Origin: Hydrogenoanaerobacterium saccharovorans
GTDB taxonomy: Bacteria > Bacillota > Clostridia > Oscillospirales > Ruminococcaceae
Reading direction: 5' to 3'
Length of the DNA stretch: 64,000 nt
NCBI RefSeq assembly: GCF_003814745.1
Contig: NZ_RKRD01000001.1
Span: 682,001 to 746,000 of the forward strand
Shown: positions 49,467 to 58,764 of the stretch, piece after piece
How the letters are laid out: the number at the start of each line of letters is the position of its first letter
Position numbering within the stretch: the first letter of the stretch is position 1
The notes under the pieces: generated by a model
The model's database searches: none
What the model saw: the letters and a program-made list of their open reading frames with translations, nothing else
Told to the model about the DNA's origin: nothing
Made by a program: the position numbers and the translations under genes

Positions 49467-51101
49467 ATGTATTCTTTGATGCTTGTGGACGATGAATGCG
49501 ATGTGCGCAAAGCGATTCTTGAGACAATCAACTGGAATGAACTTGGATTTGAAGTGGTGGGCGAAGCAGAAAATGGCCGTGAGGCACTGGATGTTGCGCA
49601 GCGCCTAAACCCCGACGTCATTATTACCGATATTAAAATGCCTTTTATGGATGGTATTGAGTTTGTAAAAGAACTTCGTGAAGAAAATCCAATCACAAAA
49701 ATCATATTTTTAACGGGATTTAACGATTTTGAGTACGCAAAGTCAGCAATAAAATATAATGTAATGGAATACCTGCTTAAACCCATTTCAGCAGATAATC
49801 TCGGTAAAACGCTGACTTCTGTACGGCAGAAGTTGGACAGCGAGCGCGATACGTTGCGCAATATTGAACAGATGAAAAAGAATTACGAAACCGACCGGCA
49901 GATTATGCGTATGGGCTTTTTGCACGCTTTGGTGGCAGGGGGCGTATCGAAAAAATACATCGAATCCGTAATCCCCAAACTGGGGCTTAAACTTGACGGC
50001 GAATGCAATTTGGTTTTTGTAACAAAACCAAGCAGACATTCACTGGAGAGCAATATTCTCGGCGTAGATGATACCGATTTGCTTATGGCCTCTATATCCA
50101 AATTGGTTACGCAAACCGCAGACCGTTATGTGCGTAACGAGAGCTTTTGGCATTTGGAGCATTTCGTCACAATCCTTTCGGATACACGCAAAAACATCGA
50201 AGAGAATAGTAATATTCTCATGCTGGAAATTCAGCAGAATATCGAGCATTTTTATGGGGTTACCTCAACGACAGGTGTCAGCGAAAAGTTTGATGATATC
50301 AGCAAAACCAAGCTGGCATACGAAAGTGCCATTTCTGCTTTGGAATACCGCCTGATACTTGACAACAACAAAATTATTCATATCAGTGACATTGAGCCTG
50401 ATGGCAAGGTACGCTTTTTATTTGATGAGAACAGCGAAGCTAATTTGAAATCCATTCTAAAAACCGGCACAAAAGAGCAAGTAACGCAGTTTGTGAATAA
50501 AATGTTCGAAAATATGCGTCTTAGAAAGGCAACCCTTTCCGACTATCAAATTTATATTATTGAAATGTTCTCTGTGGTGGTTAAAACGGCAAAAAGCCTG
50601 ATTCCGGATTTTGACCTTAATGTAGGCAATAACCTTAATTTTATTACCGAGATATTTAATCATGAGAGTATCGATGATGTGAAAAAGTGGTTTGAGCGTT
50701 TATGCCACCGCATTATAGAGTACATTAACCTGCAGCGTCAAGACAGTACCGATATTTTGGCGGACATGGGCTACGAGTACATTAAAAAAAACTATCATCA
50801 GTCCGACCTCTCCCTCAAAATGATCAGTGATCAACTGCATATCAGTTCCAGTTATTTCAGCTCGATTTTCAAAAAATTTACGGGTGATTCTTTTACCAAT
50901 ATATTAATCAAAATCCGCATGGAGAAGGCGAAAGAGCTGGTTTTAACCACAAACAAAAAGATTTTTGAAATTGCCCAAGAGACGGGATATACCGACCAGC
51001 ACTATTTCAGCTACTGCTTTAAACGATACTTTCAGGTATCTCCCAACGAAATGCGAAGAGGAAGCGGTAACGATTCATCGGATGCTGTAAGTGAATCATG
51101 A
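49467..51101 (+). CDS. YesN-type response regulator (receiver plus AraC HTH)
   Basis: The 544-aa regulator has a receiver domain (1-125) with the acidic pair Asp8-Asp9, phosphorylation site Asp55 in DVIITDIKMP and the conserved Lys in EYLLKPI near 105. A long middle region (about 150-430, helical) resembles the YesN linker, and the C-terminus (about 435-540) carries a tandem AraC helix-turn-helix (DLSLKMISDQLHISSSYFSS and IFEIAQETGYTDQHYFSYCF). Start at 49467 with TTGGAGG upstream. It precedes a YesM-type kinase and a sugar-binding sensor, and then mglBAC, its likely target. Confidence 0.93.
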   Translation: MYSLMLVDDECDVRKAILETINWNELGFEVVGEAENGREALDVAQRLNPDVIITDIKMPFMDGIEFVKELREENPITKIIFLTGFNDFEYAKSAIKYNVMEYLLKPISADNLGKTLTSVRQKLDSERDTLRNIEQMKKNYETDRQIMRMGFLHALVAGGVSKKYIESVIPKLGLKLDGECNLVFVTKPSRHSLESNILGVDDTDLLMASISKLVTQTADRYVRNESFWHLEHFVTILSDTRKNIEENSNILMLEIQQNIEHFYGVTSTTGVSEKFDDISKTKLAYESAISALEYRLILDNNKIIHISDIEPDGKVRFLFDENSEANLKSILKTGTKEQVTQFVNKMFENMRLRKATLSDYQIYIIEMFSVVVKTAKSLIPDFDLNVGNNLNFITEIFNHESIDDVKKWFERLCHRIIEYINLQRQDSTDILADMGYEYIKKNYHQSDLSLKMISDQLHISSSYFSSIFKKFTGDSFTNILIKIRMEKAKELVLTTNKKIFEIAQETGYTDQHYFSYCFKRYFQVSPNEMRRGSGNDSSDAVSES

Positions 51102-51178
51102 TACAACCCAATAATCGTAAGCAGGCAATGCACACAGAATGATACGTACAGATTGTATACAAAGAAAGGATGGATATT

Positions 51179-52963
51179 TTGAAACCGTCATTTAAAAAGA
51201 TTAAAATGCTGTTTTCCAACAGTCTTTCCAGTGTGCAGTTTGTTTTGAGCTTTTGGATTAGCTTGTTTGCGCTTTCTGCTATGATCACGGTTGCTATTGT
51301 GATGTTTCTTAAATTTAACAATACCCTTACAGCAAACGTTATTACCAACTCGGTGCAGGTGGTTGATCAGGTGATGATGACGCTCAACTCCTATATCAAC
51401 AATACCATGGATGTATCGGATCGCATTGTCACCGATATGAATACGTATTTTATTTCGGACAAGCAGGCAGTGGTTGATACCTTAAATACCGCTTATAAGC
51501 TGCGTGATGATATTGTTTCGATGACTGTGTTTGATGAAAAAGGCAATGTGGTTGCTGCTGCACCGCTTGGGCTTGAGGTAAAAAACAATGTGAATATCAC
51601 CGAGCAGGATTGGTATCGCTCATCGATGCAATCTTATACTCCTTATACCTTTTCGCCGCCCCATGTGCAAAACATCTACAAAGGCAAATACAATTGGGTG
51701 GTTACGCTCAGCCGAAAGCTTGACCTTTACAACAGCAGCATTTCGGGTAATGCCGTTTTTACTATCGATATGAATTTTAATTCTATTGAAGAAAATTGCA
51801 GCAGGGTCACCATTGGGTCGCGTGGATATGTATTTATTCTCGATGAAAACGACAATATTATCTATCATCCGCAGCAGCAGATGATTTATTCGAGTATTAA
51901 GAATGAAGATATCGGTTTTATCAGCGGCAAACCCGACGGAGAGTATGTACAGGCAGAGAACAACAGCGTAGTGGTAATTCGCTCGCTAGACCAAACGAAT
52001 TGGAAGTTGATTGGCATCAGCTTTTTGAAAGATGCAGAAGCAACACGTGTAGAAGTAATCAGCTTCCTTGGCAGGCTGTTTATGATTGCAATTATCCTTG
52101 TTACAATGATTGCAGTTGTCATGTCACGGCGTATTTCAAAGCCGTTGGTGCGCCTTACCGAAACGATGGATAAAGTGGAGAAAGGGGACCTCACCATTCA
52201 CTCTTATGAGGATGGTTTTTATGAGGTCAGTCGCCTGCGCCACAGCTTTAACCACATGATTGACCGTATCAATGAGCTGCTGGAACGCATTAAATCGGAG
52301 GAACAGGAACTGCGCAAAAGCGAGCTCAAGGCTCTGCAAGCGCAGATTAATCCGCACTTTTTGTACAATACATTGGGTTCTATTCTTTGGATGTGCGAGC
52401 GCAATGATGGAAAAGGCGCTGTTGTTATGGTGCAAGCACTTGCCAATTTGTTTCGCATCAGCATCAGCAAGGGCAATGAGATTATCACTATTAAAGAAGA
52501 ATTGCAGCATGCCGAAAGCTATTTGATTATCCAAAAGGTACGATATAAAGAACAGTTTGAATATTCCATTGACGTGGACGAAAATATAAAAAACTGTAAA
52601 TCTCTTAAAATTATCCTGCAGCCTATGATTGAGAACGCCATTTACCATGGCATTGACCGTATGGTAGATAAAGGGAAGATTACCATTCGCATTAAAGATT
52701 GCGGAGATACGATACTGATGCAAGTAGTTGACAACGGCTTGGGTATGCCGGAATCGGTACTCAATCACATACTCGAATCCGAATCATCCAACAGTTACGG
52801 AATCGGCGTTAAAAATGTGCATCATCGCATTCAAATCTACTTTGGCAAAGAGTATGGTTTATCTTTTCAAAGCGAGCTGGACGAAGGCACAACGGTAAAT
52901 ATCCGTATTCCAAAAATAGAGGGGGACGCAAATGAACGGAAAAGTAATGAAGATAACGATTAG
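51179..52963 (+). CDS. YesM-type sensor histidine kinase
   Basis: The 594-aa kinase has helix 1 (about 17-45), an extracytoplasmic dCache-like domain (about 48-285), helix 2 (about 290-312), HAMP (about 313-366), a His_kinase domain with the phospho-acceptor motif INPHFLYNTLGSILW (His393) and a C-terminal HATPase with NAIYHGI and DNGLGMPE. TTG at 51179 fits the ribosome site AAAGGA (51165-51170) with eight bases spacing; an ATG at 51170 is nine bases earlier but abuts that site. It overlaps the downstream binding-protein gene by 32 bases. Confidence 0.92.
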   Translation: MKPSFKKIKMLFSNSLSSVQFVLSFWISLFALSAMITVAIVMFLKFNNTLTANVITNSVQVVDQVMMTLNSYINNTMDVSDRIVTDMNTYFISDKQAVVDTLNTAYKLRDDIVSMTVFDEKGNVVAAAPLGLEVKNNVNITEQDWYRSSMQSYTPYTFSPPHVQNIYKGKYNWVVTLSRKLDLYNSSISGNAVFTIDMNFNSIEENCSRVTIGSRGYVFILDENDNIIYHPQQQMIYSSIKNEDIGFISGKPDGEYVQAENNSVVVIRSLDQTNWKLIGISFLKDAEATRVEVISFLGRLFMIAIILVTMIAVVMSRRISKPLVRLTETMDKVEKGDLTIHSYEDGFYEVSRLRHSFNHMIDRINELLERIKSEEQELRKSELKALQAQINPHFLYNTLGSILWMCERNDGKGAVVMVQALANLFRISISKGNEIITIKEELQHAESYLIIQKVRYKEQFEYSIDVDENIKNCKSLKIILQPMIENAIYHGIDRMVDKGKITIRIKDCGDTILMQVVDNGLGMPESVLNHILESESSNSYGIGVKNVHHRIQIYFGKEYGLSFQSELDEGTTVNIRIPKIEGDANERKSNEDND

Positions 52964-53921
52964 AGTTATTTTAGCAGTGATGATTCTCTCTTTCCTGATT
53001 TTTACCCTTTCCACTTTTACGCAAAGTGATAAATCTAAAATGAATATTATGTTTATTGCAAAATCAAGCCAGTCAAATTTTTGGAAGACTGCATTTCAAG
53101 GGGCACGCGCTGCCGGGAATGAATATAACGTCAATGTTGTTATTCAAGCACCTGAAACCGAAGAAGATTACGGCAAACAAAATGAGATGCTGCAGTGGGC
53201 AATTGATAACAGTGTGGATGCAGTGGTATTTTCTGCTTGCGATTTTGACAAATCGGTAAAAGCGGCAGAGCGTGTTATTGACGCGGGTATTCCCGTAATC
53301 AGCATCGACAGCCCCATTAATTCAAGCAAAGAGCTCATGATGATTGGTACAGACAACATTTTAGCGGGTGTGCAAGCAGGTGAAAAGCTCGCTGAACTGA
53401 CCGATTATAAAGGCAAAGTGGGTATCATTAACTTTGAAGAGGGCAGTGCAAACGGTATGCAGCGCGAGCGGGGATGCCTTGATGCAATTCTCAAATATCC
53501 GAATATGGAAGTGGTGGATATCCGCTACACCCTTTCGAATATAGAAAACCCAAAGCTAAACACAATTGATATGCTCAAAGAAAACCCTGAAATCAACGCC
53601 ATTGCTACTTTTAATGAGTGGACGACCTTAGGTGTGGGCGAAGCACTGAAAGAAATGGATATAGATAAAGATAAAATTGCGGTGATTGGTTTTGACAATA
53701 ATTTAAAATCGATTGAACAGTTGGAGCGCGGTATTTTTGACGGTTTGATTGTACAAAATCCGTTTGCTATGGGGTATATCGGTATCCAGCAGGCGATTGA
53801 ATACAAAAAAAACAAGCAGCATGAAGATTTTATTGATACGGGTACGAAAGTAATCACTGCCGAAAACATGTACAATATCGAAAACCAAAAGCTTCTGTTT
53901 CCGTTCAGCAATGTCAAATAA
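52932..53921 (+). CDS. Membrane-tethered sugar-binding sensor protein (periplasmic-binding fold)
   Basis: The 329-aa protein has one N-terminal membrane helix (about 7-29) and no lipobox, followed by a Peripla_BP_4 type domain: MNIMFIAKSSQSNFWKTAF, a DAVVFSACDFDK region, IPVISIDSPI, and VIGFDNNLKSIEQLERG. It starts inside the 3' end of the kinase gene with GAGGGGG. It probably binds a sugar and passes the signal to the kinase, like XylFII with LytS/YesN in clostridia (established example of the layout). Ligand may be galactose-like, by the mgl neighbours. Confidence 0.9.
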   Translation: MNGKVMKITIRVILAVMILSFLIFTLSTFTQSDKSKMNIMFIAKSSQSNFWKTAFQGARAAGNEYNVNVVIQAPETEEDYGKQNEMLQWAIDNSVDAVVFSACDFDKSVKAAERVIDAGIPVISIDSPINSSKELMMIGTDNILAGVQAGEKLAELTDYKGKVGIINFEEGSANGMQRERGCLDAILKYPNMEVVDIRYTLSNIENPKLNTIDMLKENPEINAIATFNEWTTLGVGEALKEMDIDKDKIAVIGFDNNLKSIEQLERGIFDGLIVQNPFAMGYIGIQQAIEYKKNKQHEDFIDTGTKVITAENMYNIENQKLLFPFSNVK

Positions 53922-54078
53922 AATACAGATAATGCATTAATTCAATATTTCTATATAAAAAACAAAAAGTTAAAAAACAGTAACAAAATAGTGGCTTTTT
54001 GATTATTTTGTAAATAGAATCGTATGATTTCTAACACTTTGAGAATGAAATTCACTTCTTTTCGACTCATCAAGCTGT

Positions 54079-54084
54079 TATAAT
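54079..54084 (+). promoter_or_regulatory. -10 box of the mgl operon
   Basis: TATAAT lies 115 bases before mglB. A good -35 partner at 17 bases is not evident (CTTCTT or TTCACT at poor spacing), which fits an activator-dependent promoter; the YesN-type regulator is the natural candidate. Confidence 0.45.
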
Positions 54085-54092
54085 AGGCACGT

Positions 54093-54149
54093 AGGTTAAA
54101 ACTACACTGCTTCGGGAAGAGTCAAAATCCCGTTTCAGAGTTTAAACCT
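54093..54149 (+). promoter_or_regulatory. Nested stem-loop in the mglB leader
   Basis: AGGTTAAAACT (54093-54103) pairs with AGTTTAAACCT (54139-54149) at 10 of 11 positions. Inside it, CTG (54107-54109) pairs with CAG (54136-54138) and CGGGA (54113-54117) with TCCCG (54128-54132). The element begins at the expected transcription start and ends 50 bases before the mglB start. It could be an RNA regulatory structure; no known class is recognised. Confidence 0.45.
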
Positions 54150-54198
54150 GTATGGGACTACAAAAGACAGAATAAAATCGTAAAGGAGAGTTTTTTCA

Positions 54199-55242
54199 AT
54201 GAAAAAGTTAACAAAAGTATTGGCAATGATTCTTGCATTGACAATGATGTTGTCTCTCGCTGCTTGCGGTGGCGGTGCTTCAACTCCCGCTGCTCCTGCT
54301 GAAACATCTTCCGATGCTCCTGCAGACAATGCTTCTGAGGCTGCTCCGGCTGCAAAAGAAGTAAACGTGGGTGTAGCAATTTACAAATTTGATGATAACT
54401 TTATGACCTTGTATCGTACAGAACTTGAGAGATACTTTAAAGAGGATTTGAGCAAAGACGGTGTAAAATACAATGTTACAATTGTTGATGGTAAAGGTGA
54501 CCAAGCTGAGCAAACCAACCAGATTGATACCTTTATTGCTAACAAAGTAGATGTTATCATCTGCAACCTGGTTCAGTCTTCTTCTGCTTCAACCGTAGTT
54601 GAAAAAGCAAAAACAGCCGATATCCCTGTTGTTTTCATCAACCGCGAGCCTACCGCTGAAGACCTCGGCGCTTGGGACAAAGTTGCTTACGTTGGTGCAG
54701 ATGCTCGTCAGTCCGGTACATTCCAGGGCGAGATCATTGCTGAAACACCAAACAAAGGCGATATGAACGGCGATGGCGTTGTTTCTTATGTTATGATTAT
54801 GGGCGACCCTGAGAACGTTGATGCTCAGTACAGAACTGAGTTCTCTGTGAAAGCACTTAAAGATGCTGGCATTAAAACTGAAGAGCTGTTCAAACAGCGC
54901 GGCGACTGGGATCAGGCAAAAGGTCAAGAGCTTGCTAACACTGCTCTGACACAGTTTGGCAATAAAGTTGACGTTATCTTCTGTAACAACGATGCTATGG
55001 CTCTGGGTGCAGTACAAGCTATCGCTGCAAACGGCCGTACTGTTGGCAAAGACATTTACCTCGTTGGCGTAGATGCTTTGGAAGAAGCTCAAAACCTTGT
55101 AAAAGAGGGCGGCATGACTGGTACTGTTCTGAACGACCATATTGGTCAGTCTCACACTGCTGCTGATGTTGCTGTTAAAGCAATTGCAGGCGAGAAACTC
55201 GAGAAGAACTACACTGTAGACTATGTTAAAGTTACAAAATAA
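54199..55242 (+). CDS. mglB: Galactose/methyl-galactoside-type ABC binding lipoprotein MglB
   Basis: The 347-aa protein has a lipobox LAAC (Cys23), an Ala/Pro-rich linker and a Peripla_BP_4 domain similar to the galactose/glucose binder: VGVAIYKFDDNFMTLYR, DVIICNLVQSS, VVFINREPTAEDL, KGDMNGDGVVSYVMIMGDP with an EF-hand-like calcium loop, CNNDAMALGAVQAI and VGVDALEEAQNLVKEGG. The start at 54199 has AAAGGAGAG. It is followed by a terminator that should let only some transcripts continue into mglA, raising MglB over the membrane parts. Confidence 0.93.
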   Translation: MKKLTKVLAMILALTMMLSLAACGGGASTPAAPAETSSDAPADNASEAAPAAKEVNVGVAIYKFDDNFMTLYRTELERYFKEDLSKDGVKYNVTIVDGKGDQAEQTNQIDTFIANKVDVIICNLVQSSSASTVVEKAKTADIPVVFINREPTAEDLGAWDKVAYVGADARQSGTFQGEIIAETPNKGDMNGDGVVSYVMIMGDPENVDAQYRTEFSVKALKDAGIKTEELFKQRGDWDQAKGQELANTALTQFGNKVDVIFCNNDAMALGAVQAIAANGRTVGKDIYLVGVDALEEAQNLVKEGGMTGTVLNDHIGQSHTAADVAVKAIAGEKLEKNYTVDYVKVTK

Positions 55243-55275
55243 TAGCGTAGCTGCTTGAAATTGGTATTTAGAAGA

Positions 55276-55310
55276 TTGCGTGTGCGTTATTAGCGCACAC
55301 GCAATTTTTT
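55276..55310 (+). terminator. Internal terminator between mglB and mglA
   Basis: TTGCGTGTGCG (55276-55286) pairs with CGCACACGCAA (55294-55304), followed by TTTTTT. Partial read-through would make more binding protein than transporter. Confidence 0.85.
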
Positions 55311-55336
55311 AAGATGAAAGATGAGGGGGCCGGTTT

Positions 55337-56845
55337 ATGTCGGAGTATCGTTTGGAAATGCGCAATATCGTCAAAACCTTCCCTGGTGTAAAGGCTTTGG
55401 ATGGAGCGAATTTGCAACTAAAGCCAGGTACAGTGCATGCTTTGATGGGTGAGAACGGTGCGGGGAAATCCACCCTGATGAAATGTATGTTCGGTATTTA
55501 TAAAATGGATAGTGGAGAGCTGTATTATGAGGGAGAAAAAATCACTATTACCGACCCCATGAATGCTCTGAACCGCGGAATTGCCATGGTACATCAGGAA
55601 CTCCAGCCAATTCCCGAAAGAAGTGTGGCTGAAAATATTTTTGTTGGTCGTTATCCCATAAAAAGGATTCTCGGAATCCCTGTAATTGACCACGACAAAA
55701 TGTATAAAGATACAGAAAAATTGCTGAAAGAGGTTAAAATGAATTTTGACCCCAAAGCAAAATTGAGCACTCTTTCTGTTTCGCAGATGCAATCGGTTGA
55801 AATCGCAAAGGCAGTTTCAGCAGATTGTAGAGTGCTGATTTTGGATGAGCCAACCTCATCCCTTACAGCAAACGAAGTAGAAGCGCTGTTTGAGATTATA
55901 GAAAATCTCAAGGCTAAGGGAGTATCAATCGTTTATATTTCTCATAAAATGGATGAGATTCTTAGAATTTCTGATGAAGTTACCATCATGCGTGATGGAC
56001 AGTACATAGGAACATGGGAATCGAAAAGTATTACAACAGACATGATAATTACCAAGATGGTGGGGCGTGAATTGACTAATCTTTACCCACCTCGTGAAAA
56101 TATACCCGGTGAAGTAGTGTTTGAGGTAGAAAACTATACCTCTATTAACCCTAAATCATTCCGTAATGTCAGTTTTACATTGCGTAAAGGCGAAATTCTA
56201 GGTGTAGGCGGCCTGGTAGGTGCGCAGCGAACTGAGTTAATGGAAGGCTTGTTCGGCATTCGATGCCACGAACAAGGTACAATTCGTTACAAAGGGCAAA
56301 CCGTTACGATTAATCGACCGCAAGATGCAATCAGAAAAGGCATCGCTTTACTTACAGAAGATCGCCGTGCAACCGGTATTATGGGTGTATTATCTGTAGC
56401 AGACAATGTTGCTATTGCATCTTTGGATAAATACCTTGATTATGGTATTGTGCTTAATAAGCACAAAATTGAAAAGCTTGTGCAAGAAAACGTAGCGAAA
56501 TTATCGATTAAAACGCCCTCTAGTAAAACACTCATACAATCGCTTTCCGGCGGTAATCAACAAAAAGTGCTTATTAGCCGTTGGTTGGCAAACAACCCTG
56601 ATGTACTAATTTTGGATGAACCCACTCGCGGCATTGATGTGGGTGCAAAATACGAAATTTACTGTATCATAGCGGAGCTTGCTAAACAGGGTAAGAGTAT
56701 CATTATGATCTCCTCCGAAATGAGCGAACTTATTGGCATGTCCGACCGCATTATGGTGATGTGTGACGGAAAAGTTACTGGATTTATTGATGGCAATAAT
56801 GCCAATCAGGAAAACGTAATGGCCTTGGCTACAAAGTTTTCATAA
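55337..56845 (+). CDS. mglA: Galactose-type ABC transporter ATPase MglA
   Basis: The 502-aa protein has two tandem ABC domains. The first has Walker A GENGAGKST (38-46), signature LSVSQMQSVEIAKA and Walker B VLILDEPTS. The second has a degenerate Walker A (GGLVGAQRTEL), the signature LSGGNQQKVLISRW and Walker B DVLILDEPTRG, as is usual for Mgl/Rbs ATPases. It powers uptake through MglC. GAGGGGG lies before the ATG. Confidence 0.95.
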   Translation: MSEYRLEMRNIVKTFPGVKALDGANLQLKPGTVHALMGENGAGKSTLMKCMFGIYKMDSGELYYEGEKITITDPMNALNRGIAMVHQELQPIPERSVAENIFVGRYPIKRILGIPVIDHDKMYKDTEKLLKEVKMNFDPKAKLSTLSVSQMQSVEIAKAVSADCRVLILDEPTSSLTANEVEALFEIIENLKAKGVSIVYISHKMDEILRISDEVTIMRDGQYIGTWESKSITTDMIITKMVGRELTNLYPPRENIPGEVVFEVENYTSINPKSFRNVSFTLRKGEILGVGGLVGAQRTELMEGLFGIRCHEQGTIRYKGQTVTINRPQDAIRKGIALLTEDRRATGIMGVLSVADNVAIASLDKYLDYGIVLNKHKIEKLVQENVAKLSIKTPSSKTLIQSLSGGNQQKVLISRWLANNPDVLILDEPTRGIDVGAKYEIYCIIAELAKQGKSIIMISSEMSELIGMSDRIMVMCDGKVTGFIDGNNANQENVMALATKFS

Positions 56846-56860
56846 GGAGGATAAAAGGAT

Positions 56861-57874
56861 ATGGAAGCAATTGCTACTAAAAAAATTACCGCAAAAAGTA
56901 TTAAATCTTTTATGCTAAACAATGCCATTATTATTTTAATGGTGCTCATAGCATTTTATGTAGGTTTTAGAAAAGACAATTTCTTTTCGGCAAATAACTT
57001 TGTAAACCTCATTATGAACGTTGCTCCTCGTTTTATTATTGCGTTGGGTGTTTCTGGATGCCTTATTACAAAAGGCACCGACCTTTCGGCAGGCCGTATT
57101 GCAGGTTTAGCTGCCTGCATTGCAGCTACATTGTTGCAAAAACCGGATTACTCGGATAAGTTTTTTCACAACTTACCTGATATGCCGGTATGGTTGGTGT
57201 TAATACTTGTTCTGATTGTTTCCGGTATATTTGGCGCCATAAACGGCTCGGTTATTTCGTTTCTTAAAGTACCGCCATTTATTGCAACACTCGGTATGCA
57301 AACTCTGGTATATGGTATTTGTCTGGTATATACGGGAGCCAAACCGATTGGCGGGTTTAAAAAGAGTTTTACCGATGTAGCAAATGGTAAATTATTTGAT
57401 ATTAAATTTTTACCTTACTTGCTGTTTGTAGCGCTTGGATGCGGCCTGTTTATGTGGTTTTTGTACAACAAAACCCGTCATGGTAAATATATGTATGCAA
57501 TTGGCGGTAACGAAAATGCCGCAGAGGTTGCAGGTGTTAATACCAGTAAAACCAAAATTGCTATTTATACACTCGCTGCACTGCTTTACGGTCTTGGTGG
57601 CTTTTTGCTGGCTGCTAAATCGGGCGGTACCAGTGTTAACATGGGTATGGGCTACGAGTTGGAAGCAATTGCAGGTTGTACCATCGGTGGTGTTTCCACC
57701 AATGGTGGTGTTGGTAGAGTTTCAGGTATCCTTGTAGGTGTACTTGTATTCGAGATTCTTAAAATATCCATGCAGTTCTTGGGTGTACCAACCGACTATA
57801 CCTACATTGTACAGGGTCTTGTTATTATCGTTGCGGTTGCCCTCGACTTGAGAAAATACCTCGCGAAAAAATAA
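56861..57874 (+). CDS. mglC: Galactose-type ABC transporter permease MglC
   Basis: The 337-aa inner-membrane protein has about ten helices and the carbohydrate-uptake-2 pattern: LIMNVAPRFIIALGVSGCLITKGTDLSAGR, FLKVPPFIATLGMQTLVYG, NKTRHGKYMYAIGGNENAAEVAGVN and the GVGRVSGILVGVLVFEILKI near the end. It starts 15 bases after mglA with AAGGAGG. The glycan specificity is taken from the MglB resemblance. Confidence 0.95.
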   Translation: MEAIATKKITAKSIKSFMLNNAIIILMVLIAFYVGFRKDNFFSANNFVNLIMNVAPRFIIALGVSGCLITKGTDLSAGRIAGLAACIAATLLQKPDYSDKFFHNLPDMPVWLVLILVLIVSGIFGAINGSVISFLKVPPFIATLGMQTLVYGICLVYTGAKPIGGFKKSFTDVANGKLFDIKFLPYLLFVALGCGLFMWFLYNKTRHGKYMYAIGGNENAAEVAGVNTSKTKIAIYTLAALLYGLGGFLLAAKSGGTSVNMGMGYELEAIAGCTIGGVSTNGGVGRVSGILVGVLVFEILKISMQFLGVPTDYTYIVQGLVIIVAVALDLRKYLAKK

Positions 57875-57896
57875 GACTGAAAGGCGGCAGCGGCAT

Positions 57897-58100
57897 ATGC
57901 AAGAGAATATCCCTGTACCTGAAAAGCAGAGTAACAACAATGATGTAACACAACCAAAGCCCGAGCAAAAAAATGCAAAAGAAAAATTGTACGATAAAAT
58001 TCCTGTAACGGTGCATACATTGGATATCATCATCAAACTGCTGATTGCAGCGATTGTTGTAACTGTAATTCTGGGCATGGTTGCCGGAAGAACCGCTTAG
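57897..58100 (+). CDS. Small membrane protein at the end of the mgl operon
   Basis: The 67-aa protein has a polar N-terminus (PVPEKQSNNNDVTQPKPEQK), a cytosolic Lys-rich part and one C-terminal membrane helix (about 43-64). It follows mglC by 22 bases with GAAAGGCGG as ribosome site and precedes a terminator. No family is recognised; a small accessory or stabilising subunit of the Mgl transporter is plausible. Confidence 0.75.
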   Translation: MQENIPVPEKQSNNNDVTQPKPEQKNAKEKLYDKIPVTVHTLDIIIKLLIAAIVVTVILGMVAGRTA

Positions 58101-58109
58101 TTGCAAAAT

Positions 58110-58150
58110 AAAAAGCCTTACATTTCTTTTTGAAATGTAAGGCTTTTTTT
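58110..58150 (+). terminator. Terminator of the mgl operon
   Basis: AAAAAGCCTTACATTTC pairs with GAAATGTAAGGCTTTTT around TTTTT and is followed by more T residues. Confidence 0.9.
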
Positions 58151-58255
58151 ACGTTGTACTGGTTAGCTGTGTAAAACGCGGCTACAAGCAAAGGTTGTGC
58201 AAATGCTGTACGATGCTATGCGCTGCCGCTTTGGCAGCACACTGAATTGCTGAGA

Positions 58256-58281
58256 TTTAAAAAGCTGTAAAGCTTTTTAAA
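58256..58281 (-). terminator. Hairpin terminator after the DUF2500 gene
   Basis: TTTAAAAAGCT (58256-58266) pairs with AGCTTTTTAAA (58271-58281). It lies 12 bases after the DUF2500 stop on the minus strand; the stem is AT-rich. Confidence 0.5.
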
Positions 58282-58293
58282 TGCGAAATAGTA

Positions 58294-58617
58294 TTACCGA
58301 TAGGTTCTGGGGTTGTTGTCCTCAAAATCAATAAAAACATCTTTTTTAAAAGTGAGTTTTCCTTCTGCTCCAACCTGTACTGAATCGTAAAATGAGCGGT
58401 TGACAATTAAAGAAAGATTTTTATTTGCAACTTGAAAGTTTACGATACAGTCTGTGTGAAAAGAATCATCATCGTTGCCCCGCGGCTGATGGGCAACGGC
58501 TTTTTTATCCAATATTTTCGCTTGTGCCACTTGTTCTTTAGCGCCCCTCTTGCGTAGAAACAGCCAAACAACTACTGCAATCGCGCCAATTATTAAAATC
58601 CATGTAAAAGGGCTCAT
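58294..58617 (-). CDS. DUF2500 family membrane protein
   Basis: The 107-aa protein has one N-terminal helix (about 4-22, SPFTWILIIGAIAVVVWLF) and a small strand-rich domain: AKILDKKAVAH, CIVNFQVANKNLSLIVNRSFYDSVQVGAEGKLTFKKD, the DUF2500 pattern. Function is unknown. The start at 58617 is set by GGAGAT; an in-frame ATG at 58632 precedes that ribosome site. It is transcribed divergently from clpB. Confidence 0.85.
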   Translation of the reverse strand: MSPFTWILIIGAIAVVVWLFLRKRGAKEQVAQAKILDKKAVAHQPRGNDDDSFHTDCIVNFQVANKNLSLIVNRSFYDSVQVGAEGKLTFKKDVFIDFEDNNPRTYR

Positions 58618-58731
58618 AAAAAGCATCTCCATTCTAAGAATAATAATATTATTATTTTAACATGCTCTGCTTAAAAATGTTAGCATTTTTCCAGAAAATC
58701 ATGCGGTTTAATAAATATTAACAATTTATAC

Positions 58732-58763
58732 TTGTTTTTTTTGATATCTTGCGCTATTATAAT
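58732..58763 (+). promoter_or_regulatory. Promoter of clpB
   Basis: TTGTTT (58732-58737) and TATTAT (58755-58760) are 17 bases apart; an overlapping TATAAT (58758-58763) is the alternative -10. The CIRCE operator starts two bases later, so the start site falls inside it. Confidence 0.55.
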
Positions 58764-58764
58764 G

